A stretch of 64,000 nt of DNA from G963675935 sp963675935 (lineage in GTDB: Bacteria > Planctomycetota > Planctomycetia > Pirellulales > Thermoguttaceae). The position numbers and the translations under genes were made by a program. Location of the stretch: assembly GCA_963675935.2 (NCBI GenBank), contig CAXXPV010000003.1, positions 434,001-498,000 of the forward strand, written 5' to 3'. Position 1 is the first letter of the stretch, and each line of letters begins with the position of its first letter. The notes below the pieces were generated by a model. It had not been told where the DNA came from and ran no database searches. It saw only the letters and a program-made list of their open reading frames with translations. Below are positions 9,092-17,512 of the stretch, piece by piece.

Positions 9092-9336
9092 AGGCCCCGG
9101 CGGGCTTGTCCCGCCGGTGAATCAGTTTGATTAGCTACAACAGACTGAATTTATAAACGACCCCCACGTGCTTGCCACGTGGGTGAGAAGAAGTTTGCGA
9201 GCTAAGCGTGGCGACCGGCGGTAGCTGAGCAAACTGATTCACCATCCGGGCAAGCCGGATGGGGTCTTTGTTGAACCAGCCATGAACAATAGCTGACCAA
9301 ACTGTTTCACCATCCACACAAGGTGGATGGGGTCTG
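9092..9336. repeat. Multi-hairpin element, family F, locus 1 (four hairpins)
   Basis: Four hairpins at 9095, 9162, 9242 and 9310, two in plus and two in minus orientation. Each has an 8-bp perfect stem and 5-nt loop: CCGGCGGG-CTTGT, CCCACGTG-CTTGC, CCATCCGG-GCAAG and CCATCCAC-ACAAG. The conserved flank is GGTGAA..AGTTTG followed by GCTA (or TAGC..CAAACT..TTCACC in the opposite sense). The same plan occurs at 11448-11605 and 46482-46651. Confidence 0.85.
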
Positions 9337-9819
9337 GACCGACTTGTGTAGTACAACGAGGCGTAAACGCCGGGCCTAATACCGCCTTCGGCGGACAAGG
9401 GCCGTGAACGGCCCTCATAACATCTAACCGCCTACTTGTGTAGAACAGCGAGGCCTAAACGCCCCTGGCAACGCGCGATTCACGAATACAAAGTGCGGAA
9501 TGCACCCCGCCGCGTGGGATGCGTCCTCAAACGCGGCGGGCAAGCCCGCCGGCTAAACGTTTTGGATGCTGCATTGCTGTTCCGAGGATCAATAAACTTT
9601 CACGGCCAATGTTCCGATGGTAACGGTGCCGCAAGCCGGGGAATCTGCGCGCGAATTGTTCTTGACAAGATGCGTAACGTGGGGCATTTGTTGAATGTGC
9701 CAATACCGCGATTCGGGGGCAAGGTTTGACGATTACGCGGATTGTGCCCTTTGCGAAACGCCGAAAACGGCGATAATTGGGCGAGATGGTTCGTAGTACC
9801 GCCTTTAGGCGGAAGTTCG
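9337..9819. other. Gene-free palindrome-rich stretch
   Basis: No supported gene. It contains CCGCCTTCGGCGG and GGGCCGTGAACGGCCC hairpins (9383-9414), two copies of TTGTGTAG(T/A)ACAACGAGGC-like sequence (9343 and 9434), the right arm of the family D pair at 9528-9558, and CCGCCTTTAGGCGG at 9799-9812. Confidence 0.6.
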
Positions 9820-9907
9820 TAGGGTGGGACAAGCTTTATCGCTGTCCCACCAGAGTAGCGCAGAAATAGAAAATATGGTGGGACTGCACTTCGCTTGTCC
9901 CACCCTA
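9820..9907. repeat. Family C palindrome (TAGGGTGGGACAAGC), copy 1
   Basis: Left arm TAGGGTGGGACAAGC at 9820 and right arm GCTTGTCCCACCCTA ending 9907, each arm itself a hairpin closed by GGTGGGAC/GTCCCACC. Unlike the other three copies its arms differ in the middle. It lies 18 bp before the glgA GTG start; glgA frame is open through it, but the glycogen synthase homology begins after it. Confidence 0.85.
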
Positions 9908-9925
9908 CTGGAAAAGGTGAATCGC

Positions 9926-11407
9926 GTGAACATCCTGCTGGCCACGAGCGAAGCGGTGCCTTTTGCCAAGACCGGCGGCTTGGCCGATGTCAGCGGCGCC
10001 CTGCCCGTCGAACTGACCCGGTTGGGCCATCAGGCGGCCGTGATTATGCCGGCCTACCGACAGACCCGCTACTGCGGGCAGCGGATCGAACCGCTGGGCA
10101 TCGACTTCATCATCCCGATCGGCAGCAAGATGGTCACCGGCCGGCTGCTGCGGAGCACCATGCCCGACGGAAAAACCCCGGTCTACCTGGTCGAACAGGA
10201 CCAGTATTTCGACCGCGATCAGCTCTACAACGTCGACGGCAAGGACTACATCGACAACTGCGAGCGGTTTGTGTTTTTCAGCCGGGCCGTGTTGGAGGCC
10301 ATTCGGCTGCTGGACCTTCAGGTCGACGTGCTGCACGCCAACGACTGGCAAACCGGTCTGACGCCGGCCTATTTGAAGATCGAGTACCACGGCATCCCGC
10401 GCTACCAGCGGATCGCCAGCGTGTTGACAGTCCACAACATTTCCTATCAAGGACAGTTTTGGCACTGGGACATGCTGCTGACCGGGCTGGATTGGAAGTA
10501 TTTCAACTGGCGGCAGATGGAGTTTCACGGCAACCTGAACCTGTTGAAGACGGGCATGGTTTTCGCCGACTCGATCAGTACGGTCAGCCCGCGCTACGCG
10601 CAGGAAATCCAGAGCAGTCCGATGGGCTGCGGGCTGGAGGGCGTGTTGCAGTATCGGAGCCGTTCGCTTTCCGGCATTCTCAACGGCATCGATCCCAAGG
10701 AGTGGAATCCGGCCGCCGATCCGCATCTGCCGGCCACGTACAACGCCGAGACCGTGGCGCAGGGCAAGCCGGTTTGCAAGGCGGCGTTGCAAAAAGAATT
10801 GGGATTGCCCCGTGAATCGGACAAGCCGCTCATCGGATTGGTCGGTCGGTTGACCGATCAAAAAGGGCTGGACCTGATCTGCGACGTAATGCAGCACTCG
10901 TTGCCGACCGAGGATTTGCAGTGGGTCATTTTGGGCACCGGCCAGCCTAAGTATCACCAGATGCTCGAAACCCTGGCCGAGCGTTATCCGCGGAAAGTGG
11001 CCCTAAGGCTCGAATTCTCGAATCCGCTGGCGCATCGCATCGAGGCGGGGGCCGACATATTCCTCATGCCGAGCCGTTTCGAGCCGTGCGGCTTGAACCA
11101 ACTTTACAGCCTGCGTTACGGCACGCCGCCGCTGGTCCGCGCGACCGGCGGGCTGGCCGACACGATTGTGGGCTACGACCCGCAGTCGCCGAACACGGCG
11201 GCCAACGGCTTCACGTTTCAAGAATATAGTTCGCTGGCGCTTAGCGATTGCCTGCGCCGGGCATGCGAAACTTATCGCCGGCCGGAAGTATGGAAACAAC
11301 TTATCTCGGTCGGGATGAACCAGGATTGGTCGTGGACCCGCAGCGCGAAGCGGTACGTCGAGTTGTACCGCAAGACGATGGAACAGGGCGGGAGCAACGG
11401 AAATTAA
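9926..11407 (+). CDS. glgA: Glycogen synthase (starch synthase type, GT5)
   Basis: Cytoplasmic glucosyltransferase elongating alpha-1,4-glucan from ADP-glucose. The GTG start at 9926 (GGAAAAGG 8 bp upstream) gives 493 residues, close to the usual 480. The N-terminal GT5 domain has the ADP-glucose-binding motif KTGGLADVSGALP (about residues 14-26), VLHANDWQTGL and VHNISYQG. The C-terminal GT-B domain shows GLVGRLTDQKGLDL, the FLMPSRFEPCGLNQLYSLRYGT catalytic/donor-site block and RATGGLADT. It heads a plus-strand alpha-glucan cluster with two GH57 enzymes and a galT-like gene, pointing to glycogen metabolism. Confidence 0.96.
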   Translation: MNILLATSEAVPFAKTGGLADVSGALPVELTRLGHQAAVIMPAYRQTRYCGQRIEPLGIDFIIPIGSKMVTGRLLRSTMPDGKTPVYLVEQDQYFDRDQLYNVDGKDYIDNCERFVFFSRAVLEAIRLLDLQVDVLHANDWQTGLTPAYLKIEYHGIPRYQRIASVLTVHNISYQGQFWHWDMLLTGLDWKYFNWRQMEFHGNLNLLKTGMVFADSISTVSPRYAQEIQSSPMGCGLEGVLQYRSRSLSGILNGIDPKEWNPAADPHLPATYNAETVAQGKPVCKAALQKELGLPRESDKPLIGLVGRLTDQKGLDLICDVMQHSLPTEDLQWVILGTGQPKYHQMLETLAERYPRKVALRLEFSNPLAHRIEAGADIFLMPSRFEPCGLNQLYSLRYGTPPLVRATGGLADTIVGYDPQSPNTAANGFTFQEYSSLALSDCLRRACETYRRPEVWKQLISVGMNQDWSWTRSAKRYVELYRKTMEQGGSNGN

Positions 11408-11447
11408 AACGAATAAGACACATTAACAACAATATGGGGTTGTTTGC

Positions 11448-11605
11448 GACCCCTGCCGGCTCGTCCGGCAGGTGAAGAAGTTTGTGCCGCTATCTGCCAG
11501 GCAAACTTCTTCACCTGCCAGACAAGCTGGCAGGGGCCGTGGAGAACTAGTGAACTCTGCTCTAGCCGGTCAAACTGATCCACCTGCCGGACAAGCCGGC
11601 GGGGG
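11448..11605. repeat. Multi-hairpin element, family F, locus 2 (three hairpins)
   Basis: Hairpins CCTGCCGG-CTCGT-CCGGCAGG (11451), CCTGCCAG-ACAAG-CTGGCAGG (11513) and CCTGCCGG-ACAAG-CCGGCGGG (11582) with GGTGAAGAAGTTTG, CAAACTTCTTCACC and TCAAACTGATCCACC flanks. Orientation order is plus, minus, minus, as at 46482. It fills the glgA-GH57 gap (11408-11697), where nothing else is seen apart from the next gene's ribosome-binding site. Confidence 0.88.
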
Positions 11606-11697
11606 TAAAAACAACATTGTTGTTGAGTGTCGCGAACAATGAAAACTGCAATTTGAAATCTTCAATTTGCATTCTCCTCTGAGGGTGAAGGATCGCC

Positions 11698-13896
11698 ATG
11701 CACGAAGTCGCGTTGGCCTTTTTTTGGCATCAACATCAACCGTACTATCCCGACGATGTCGCCGGTGAAAACCCCATGCCTTGGGTCCGTCTGCACGGAA
11801 CCAAGGACTACTGGGGCATGGCGATGCTCCTGAAGGAAATTCCGGAGCTGCACGCCACCATCAATCTGGTCCCCAGCTTGCTCCAGCAGTTGTCGTCCTA
11901 TACCGACGCCGGCCATCAGGACACGCATCTCCGGGTGTCGCACGCGCCGGCCGACGGACTGACCGAGGACGACTCGAACTATCTGCTCGACAATTTTTTC
12001 ATGGTCCACCCGGACCAGATGATCCGGCCCTACGTGCGCTACCACGAGTTGTACAAGAAACGCGGCCTTGGCGTCGATTCGGCCGAAAGAGCCAGAAAAC
12101 GATTCAATAAGAAGGACGTGATCGACCTGCAATGCTGGTCGAATCTCGTGTGGATTCATCCGCTGGCCTTCGAGCAAGACGCCGATCTGGCCGAGTTTCG
12201 CACGAAAGGACGCGGCTGGACCGAGAAGGAAAAGCAGTGGCTCCTCGAGAAGCAGATGGAACTACTGCGCCAGGTCGTGCCGCTGCATCGCGAGTTGCAG
12301 GAGCGAGGGCAAGTCGAGTTGACCACGACGCCCTTCTACCACCCGATCTTGCCGCTGCTGTGCGACAAGCGTCTGGCCCGCCGGGCGATGCCGGGCGTCA
12401 ACTTGCCCAGCCATCTCGAAGCCTATGTCGAGGACGCCCGCGAACACCTTCGCCGCGCGGTCGAGTATCACGAAAAGCTTTTTGGGCAAAAGCCCAAGGG
12501 CATGTGGCCTTCGGAAGGCTCCGTCTGCCAGAGCGTCGTTGCGGCCATCGCCGACGTCGGAATCCAATGGATCGGCACCGATGAGGAAATCCTCTCCTGC
12601 TCGACCGACGGCTGGGTCTCGCGCGACGGCAACGGATACCTCCGCAATCCCGAGATGCTCTACCGGCCTTGGCGGGCCGAAGAACAGGGAAAATCGGTGC
12701 AACTGATCTTCCGCGATCACGCGATGAGCGATCAGATCGGGTTCCACTATCATCGCTATCAGCCGGAACACGCCGTCAACGATTTCATCGGCAAGCTCGA
12801 GGCGATCGGCAACGCCACGGGCGGCAACGCCGGCCATCGGCCCACGCTGGTGAGCATCATTCTCGACGGCGAAAACTGCTGGGAATACTATCCGAACGCG
12901 GGCGTCGATTTTCTGCGGGGCGTGTATCGCCGCGTCGCGCAGCATCCAAAAATCAAGCCGGTGCGGGTAGGCGAATACATCGCCAAGTATCCCGCCACCG
13001 ACAAAATCGGCCACCTCTTCCCCGGCAGTTGGATTTCGCACAACTTCGGCATCTGGATCGGGCATCCCGAATGCAACAAGGCTTGGGATTTGGTGTTTGA
13101 AACCCGGCAGTGGCTCGTCGCCGTCGCGGCTCGCAAGTCGAAGCCGGCCGAAAAACTCGCCCGGGCGTGGGAAGAACTCTATATCGCCGAGGGCAGCGAC
13201 TGGTTCTGGTGGTTCGGTGACAGCCACTCAAGCGCGCAAGACGGCCTGTTCGACCGGCTGTTTCGCAAACACCTTCAAAACGTCTACACGATCCTGGGCG
13301 AGCAGCCGCCGAACGAGTTGGCCCGGCCGATTCGCCAGGGCGTCCGCCACGCACAGGTTTACGCCGAGCCGACGAGCCTGTTGAGCGTCAAGGTGGACGG
13401 GCGGCGCAGCTACTTCGAGTGGATCAATGCCGGCCATTACGTCTGCGGCGGCTCGCGCGGCACGATGAGCATGGTCACGCAGGGAATCATCTCCGATCTA
13501 TACTTCGGCTTCGACACCGAGCGCCTGCTGCTGCGGCTCGACTCGCGCGGCGGTCCGTTCCGCGAGCAACTGGCCGACGTAAGCGCGATTCGCGTGGTGT
13601 TCACGCAGCCCGAGGATTTCGAGCTGATCGTGACGCATCCGAGCCGGAAGGAGCCGGAGGTTCAACTCTGGCGGCATGGCTCGGTGATGGCCGGCTCGCA
13701 CGCCGTGGCCGCGGCCGATCAACTGTTCGAGGCGGCAGTGACGTTCCGAAGCCTTGCTCGGAAGACCGATGAGCCGGTGCATTTTTATGTCGAATTGCTC
13801 AAAGACAAGCAATCGGTCGAGCGTATTCCGAACGAGGGAGCGATTGAAACATTCGTTCCGTCGGCGGATTTTGAACTCATGATGTGGCAAGCGTAA
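11698..13896 (+). CDS. GH57 glycoside hydrolase (amylopullulanase/alpha-amylase-like)
   Basis: 732-residue family 57 hydrolase, probably acting on alpha-1,4/1,6-glucan. The N-terminal (beta/alpha)7 barrel starts with the family motif FFWHQHQPYY, continues with TTTPFYHPILPLL, has the likely nucleophile Glu272 in MWPSEGSVCQ and the likely acid Asp390 in ILDGENCWEYY, and includes WFWWFGDSH further on. The C-terminal third is a beta-rich domain. GAAGGATC 5 bp upstream supports the ATG. Its place between glgA and the galT-like gene suggests a role in glycogen trimming or mobilisation; there is no signal peptide, so it should be cytoplasmic. Confidence 0.92.
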   Translation: MHEVALAFFWHQHQPYYPDDVAGENPMPWVRLHGTKDYWGMAMLLKEIPELHATINLVPSLLQQLSSYTDAGHQDTHLRVSHAPADGLTEDDSNYLLDNFFMVHPDQMIRPYVRYHELYKKRGLGVDSAERARKRFNKKDVIDLQCWSNLVWIHPLAFEQDADLAEFRTKGRGWTEKEKQWLLEKQMELLRQVVPLHRELQERGQVELTTTPFYHPILPLLCDKRLARRAMPGVNLPSHLEAYVEDAREHLRRAVEYHEKLFGQKPKGMWPSEGSVCQSVVAAIADVGIQWIGTDEEILSCSTDGWVSRDGNGYLRNPEMLYRPWRAEEQGKSVQLIFRDHAMSDQIGFHYHRYQPEHAVNDFIGKLEAIGNATGGNAGHRPTLVSIILDGENCWEYYPNAGVDFLRGVYRRVAQHPKIKPVRVGEYIAKYPATDKIGHLFPGSWISHNFGIWIGHPECNKAWDLVFETRQWLVAVAARKSKPAEKLARAWEELYIAEGSDWFWWFGDSHSSAQDGLFDRLFRKHLQNVYTILGEQPPNELARPIRQGVRHAQVYAEPTSLLSVKVDGRRSYFEWINAGHYVCGGSRGTMSMVTQGIISDLYFGFDTERLLLRLDSRGGPFREQLADVSAIRVVFTQPEDFELIVTHPSRKEPEVQLWRHGSVMAGSHAVAAADQLFEAAVTFRSLARKTDEPVHFYVELLKDKQSVERIPNEGAIETFVPSADFELMMWQA

Positions 13897-13904
13897 GCCA
13901 ACTG

Positions 13905-13985
13905 TAGGGTGGGACAAGCTTGCGCAGTCCCACCGAGAACTGCTCAATAACTTTTGGTGGGACTGCGCAAGCTTGTCCCACCCTA
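13905..13985. repeat. Family C palindrome, copy 2
   Basis: Arms TAGGGTGGGACAAGCTTGCG and CGCAAGCTTGTCCCACCCTA are exact inverted copies. The variable middle is TTG here, versus GAAG at 47474 and GGAG at 51660. It lies between the GH57 stop and galT. Confidence 0.9.
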
Positions 13986-14007
13986 CTTCGACTTTTAATC
14001 TCTACTC

Positions 14008-15021
14008 ATGCCAGACCTCCGAAAAGACCCCATTGTCGGCCGTTGGGTAATCATAGCGTCGTCGCGAGCGAAACGGCCGCACGATTTCGATACGACGCCG
14101 CAACGTCAGAAGGGGCGCTATTGCCCGTTCTGCGAAGGCCATGAAAACAATACGCCCAACGAAATTCTCGCCTACCGCAAACCCGGCTCGCATCGCAACG
14201 GCGAAGGCTGGCGGGTGCGCGTGGTGCCCAACAAATTTCCCGCGTTGGAAATCGAAGGGCAACTGAACAAGCGTGGCGAGGGCATCTACGACATGATGCG
14301 CGGCGTCGGCGCCCACGAAGTCATCATCGAGTCGCCCCGGCACATCATCAGCACCTCGGAGCTAACCGAGGAAGAGCTGCGCGACGTGTTTTGGGTCTAC
14401 CGCGACCGGCTCGTGGATTTGAAGAAAGACCCACGGCTTGTTTATGGAATGATTTTTAAGAACGTGGGCGCCGCGGCGGGCGCTTCGCTGGAACACACGC
14501 ACAGCCAACTGATTGTGACGCCGATCGTGCCGATCAACGTGTGGGAGGAAATGACCGGTTCGCTCGAATTTTACAATTATCGGGGCCGGTGCGTCTATTG
14601 CGACATGATCCAGCAGGAGCTGGCCACCGAGAAGCGAATCGTGTTGGACACGCCGAGTTTCGTGGCGTTTTGCCCCTTCGCCAGCCGGTTCCCGTTCGAG
14701 ACGTGGATTTTGCCCAAAAATCACACGAGCCATTTCGAGAACATCCAGAAGAACGAAGTGGAAGAGTTGTCGGGCGTGATGCGGCAGGTGATCGTGAAGG
14801 TCGAGGCGGCCCTTGACCAGCCTGCTTATAATTACATCGTTCACACAGCCCCCTTTGACACGCAGGAGCTAGGGCATTATCACTGGCATATAGAGATTAT
14901 GCCGAGTTTAACGAAGACGGCCGGATTTGAATGGGGCACCGGATTTTACATCAATCCGGTTCCGCCAGAGCAGGCCGCCGCATTTTTGCGTGAAGTTGAG
15001 GTCGAATTGCCGACGCCGTAA
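14008..15021 (+). CDS. galT: Galactose-1-phosphate uridylyltransferase-like nucleotidyltransferase
   Basis: 337-residue HIT-superfamily transferase that moves a nucleotidyl group between a sugar phosphate and a nucleotide sugar. Visible are CPFC (Cys39, Cys42) for a zinc site, VVPNKFPAL, the active-site HTHSQ with the presumed nucleophile His165, and the terminal HYHWHIEIMPSLTKTAGFEWGTG-type block split here as HYHWHIEIMP and AGFEWGTG. Classical GalT makes UDP-galactose in the Leloir pathway, but no galK or galE is adjacent; the neighbours are glycogen enzymes, so activity on glucose-1-phosphate (an ADP-glucose phosphorylase-like reaction) is an alternative. Gene symbol reflects family only. 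Confidence 0.85.
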   Translation: MPDLRKDPIVGRWVIIASSRAKRPHDFDTTPQRQKGRYCPFCEGHENNTPNEILAYRKPGSHRNGEGWRVRVVPNKFPALEIEGQLNKRGEGIYDMMRGVGAHEVIIESPRHIISTSELTEEELRDVFWVYRDRLVDLKKDPRLVYGMIFKNVGAAAGASLEHTHSQLIVTPIVPINVWEEMTGSLEFYNYRGRCVYCDMIQQELATEKRIVLDTPSFVAFCPFASRFPFETWILPKNHTSHFENIQKNEVEELSGVMRQVIVKVEAALDQPAYNYIVHTAPFDTQELGHYHWHIEIMPSLTKTAGFEWGTGFYINPVPPEQAAAFLREVEVELPTP

Positions 15022-15096
15022 AGTATTCCGACAAGGCAAACTGGACAACCTGGGGTGTGGTTGCCGAATAACTAAACATTCGCGTCCCGCGCGATG

Positions 15097-15164
15097 TTGT
15101 AGGAGGCGACTCCCGTCGCCGACTTGAATCGGCTTGAATCGGCGATGGGAGTCGCCTCCTACAA
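15097..15164. repeat. Inverted repeat GTAGGAGGCGACTCCC
   Basis: TTGTAGGAGGCGACTCCCGT and its inverted copy ending GGGAGTCGCCTCCTACAA flank two tandem TTGAATCGGC units. The following gene's frame is open through it from 15124, but the enzyme's homology starts at ATG 15211. Confidence 0.85.
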
Positions 15165-15210
15165 AAGCAACACAAGCCCCCCAAAACTTCCGCCACACGT
15201 TCAACGCACC

Positions 15211-17397
15211 ATGCCCAATCGCATTCGCTTAGTCCTTGCCATCCACAATCATCAGCCCGTCGGCAACTTTGACGACGTATTTCAACGCGCTTTTGAAGAC
15301 AGCTACCGTCCGTTTCTCGAGGTTTTCAGCCGCTATCCTTCGCTGAAGATGTCGCTGCACACGAGCGGCTCGTTGATGGAATGGCTCGCCGTGCATCAGC
15401 CGGACTATGTCAATCAACTTGCCATCCTGGTCGATCAAGGGCGAATCGAAATTTTGGGCGGGGCCTATTTCGAGCCGATCCTGGCGATGGTTCCCTCGTG
15501 GGACCGCGTGGGCCAGATTCGCAGCTATACGCGCTGGCTGCAAAATCGGCTGGGCGCCACCGTCCGCGGCCTTTGGATTCCCGAGCGGGTTTGGGAACAA
15601 TCCTTCACCCACGACATTGTCGACGCCGGCATCGAATACGCCATTCTGGACGACTTCCATTTCAAGAGCACCGGCTTGTCCGAGTCGCAACTGGCCGGCC
15701 ATCTGCTGACCGAGGACGAAGGCCGGACGCTTTCGATCTTCCCCGGCAGCGAGCGGCTTCGCTATACGATTCCGTTCGGCTCGCCGCAAGAGACGATCGA
15801 TTATTTGGCCCACATGGCCTCGGAGCATCCCGATGCCATCGCCGTGTTCGGTGACGACGGCGAGAAGTTCGGCACGTGGCCTGAAACGAAAAAACACGTT
15901 TACGAAAACGGCTGGCTTACCCGATTTTTCGACGCCCTGGTGCAGAACCAGGAATGGATTCAAGTGACCACGCTGGCCGAGGCGTTCGACAACGTTCCGC
16001 CGGTGGGCAAAATCTATCTGCCCGATTGCAGCTACCGCGAGATGACCGAATGGGCGCTGCCGACCGAGCGGTTGGTCGAATACGAGCGGATCGCGCACGA
16101 GATGAAGGACGACCCGCGTTGGGCGACGTTGCGGCCGATGATTCGCGGCGGTTTCTGGCGCAACTTCAAAGTGAAGTATCCCGAGGCCGACGAGATGTAT
16201 TGCCGCATGATGTCGGTCAGCCGCCGGCTGCAAGACACATTGAAGGCGGCCGCGGTGGGCGATCCCGTCCATGCCGATCTGGTTGAACAGGCCCGCATCG
16301 AACTGTATCGCGGCCAGTGCAATTGCGGCTATTGGCACGGGGCTTTCGGCGGCATCTATCTGCCGCACCTGCGCAACGCCGTCTACTCGCATTTGATCGC
16401 GGCCGACAATCTGCTCGACCGCGCCGTCGATAAGCCGGAGTCTTGGATCGAGGCGTCGGCCGACGACTTCAATTTCGACGCCCGGCAAGAAGTCCGCCTG
16501 ACGAACGACCGGCTCATGGCCCAGGTGTCGCCCAGCAGCGGCGGTCAGATGACCGAACTCGACGTGCGCCGCATCCAACACAACCTGCTGGCCACGTTGG
16601 CCCGGCGTCCCGAGGCGTATCACCAAAAAATCCTCGCCGGTGAGAATCACGGCGGCGACCATGTGGCAAGCATCCACGACCGCGTGGTGTTCAAGCAGCC
16701 GGACCTCGACAAGCGATTACAGTACGACGACCATCTGCGGAAGAGTCTGGTCGATTGTTTTTACGACGCCGACGCGACGTTGGAATCGGTGGCCCTGGGC
16801 ACGGCCCCACAGCGCGGCGATTTCGTCCACGGCGCCTACGAAGCACGGATCCGAAGGAATCCCGACCGCATCCAGGTGCAACTACTTCGCGACGGCATGG
16901 CCGGCGACGTGCCGGTCCGCATCACGAAGGGTCTGACGCTTGACGCGGGCAGCTCGATGTTGCAAGTAGCTTATTTGCTGGAAAATCTGCCGCAGGGCCG
17001 CCCGCTGCATTTCGCCGTCGAGTTCAATTTCGCCGGCATGCCCAGCAACGCCTACGGGCGGAATTTCTCGGACATCGACGGCAACGTCTTGGGCCAACTC
17101 GGCTCGAAACTCGATTTGAGCAACGCTTTCGGGTTGACATTGACTGACGAGTGGCTTGGAATCGATGTCGGCCTGAAGATGTCGCGGCCGTCGAATTTCT
17201 GGACGTTCCCGATCGAGACGGTCAGCCAGTCGGAGGGCGGGTTCGAGTTGGTTCACCAGTCGGTCGTGGTGATGCCGCACTGGACGGTCGAGGCCGACCG
17301 CGAGGGGCGTTGGAGCGTGACGATGCAAATGTCATTGGACACCGCTCGCGCCGAGAATCGAAACAACCACGAAGAGAAGGTTGCAGCGACGGTGTAG
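15211..17397 (+). CDS. GH57 4-alpha-glucanotransferase/alpha-amylase
   Basis: 728-residue enzyme with the architecture of the Thermococcus litoralis-type 4-alpha-glucanotransferase: GH57 catalytic barrel starting LVLAIHNHQPVGNFDDVF, then DUF1925- and DUF1926-type C-terminal beta domains. The nucleophile candidate Glu125 sits in LWIPERVWEQ and the acid candidate Asp215 in VFGDDGEKFGTWP, close to the positions known for that family (about 123 and 214). It would transfer maltooligosaccharyl units between alpha-1,4-glucans in the cytoplasm. The start ATG 15211 follows the repeat at 15097-15164; an upstream in-frame start would be repeat-derived. It closes the glycogen cluster. Confidence 0.93.
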   Translation: MPNRIRLVLAIHNHQPVGNFDDVFQRAFEDSYRPFLEVFSRYPSLKMSLHTSGSLMEWLAVHQPDYVNQLAILVDQGRIEILGGAYFEPILAMVPSWDRVGQIRSYTRWLQNRLGATVRGLWIPERVWEQSFTHDIVDAGIEYAILDDFHFKSTGLSESQLAGHLLTEDEGRTLSIFPGSERLRYTIPFGSPQETIDYLAHMASEHPDAIAVFGDDGEKFGTWPETKKHVYENGWLTRFFDALVQNQEWIQVTTLAEAFDNVPPVGKIYLPDCSYREMTEWALPTERLVEYERIAHEMKDDPRWATLRPMIRGGFWRNFKVKYPEADEMYCRMMSVSRRLQDTLKAAAVGDPVHADLVEQARIELYRGQCNCGYWHGAFGGIYLPHLRNAVYSHLIAADNLLDRAVDKPESWIEASADDFNFDARQEVRLTNDRLMAQVSPSSGGQMTELDVRRIQHNLLATLARRPEAYHQKILAGENHGGDHVASIHDRVVFKQPDLDKRLQYDDHLRKSLVDCFYDADATLESVALGTAPQRGDFVHGAYEARIRRNPDRIQVQLLRDGMAGDVPVRITKGLTLDAGSSMLQVAYLLENLPQGRPLHFAVEFNFAGMPSNAYGRNFSDIDGNVLGQLGSKLDLSNAFGLTLTDEWLGIDVGLKMSRPSNFWTFPIETVSQSEGGFELVHQSVVVMPHWTVEADREGRWSVTMQMSLDTARAENRNNHEEKVAATV

Positions 17398-17446
17398 AGA
17401 CGATTCTCATACATGAAACGATGGGGCGGTCGTTGGATACATGTTT

Positions 17447-17469
17447 GGGTGGCAGTTGCACTGCCACCC
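17447..17469. repeat. Hairpin GGGTGGCAG-loop-CTGCCACCC
   Basis: A 9-bp perfect stem with loop TTGCA. A related perfect palindrome is at 52277-52300 (GGGGTGGCAGTTAACTGCC-like, loop TTAA). Confidence 0.75.
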
Positions 17470-17512
17470 CTTGTTTTTTCGCAAGTTGATCCGACCCGCA
17501 CGGGGGTTTGCC

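Noticed and set aside
9092..9336. CRISPR array
   Set aside because: Unit spacing is fairly regular, but each unit is a hairpin with changing stem sequence and alternating orientation, spacers are not unique inserts, and no cas gene is present.
13905..13985. Rho-independent terminator
   Set aside because: The stem is long and perfect, but there is no T run and the same element occurs upstream of genes and beside starts, so a repeat is the better reading.
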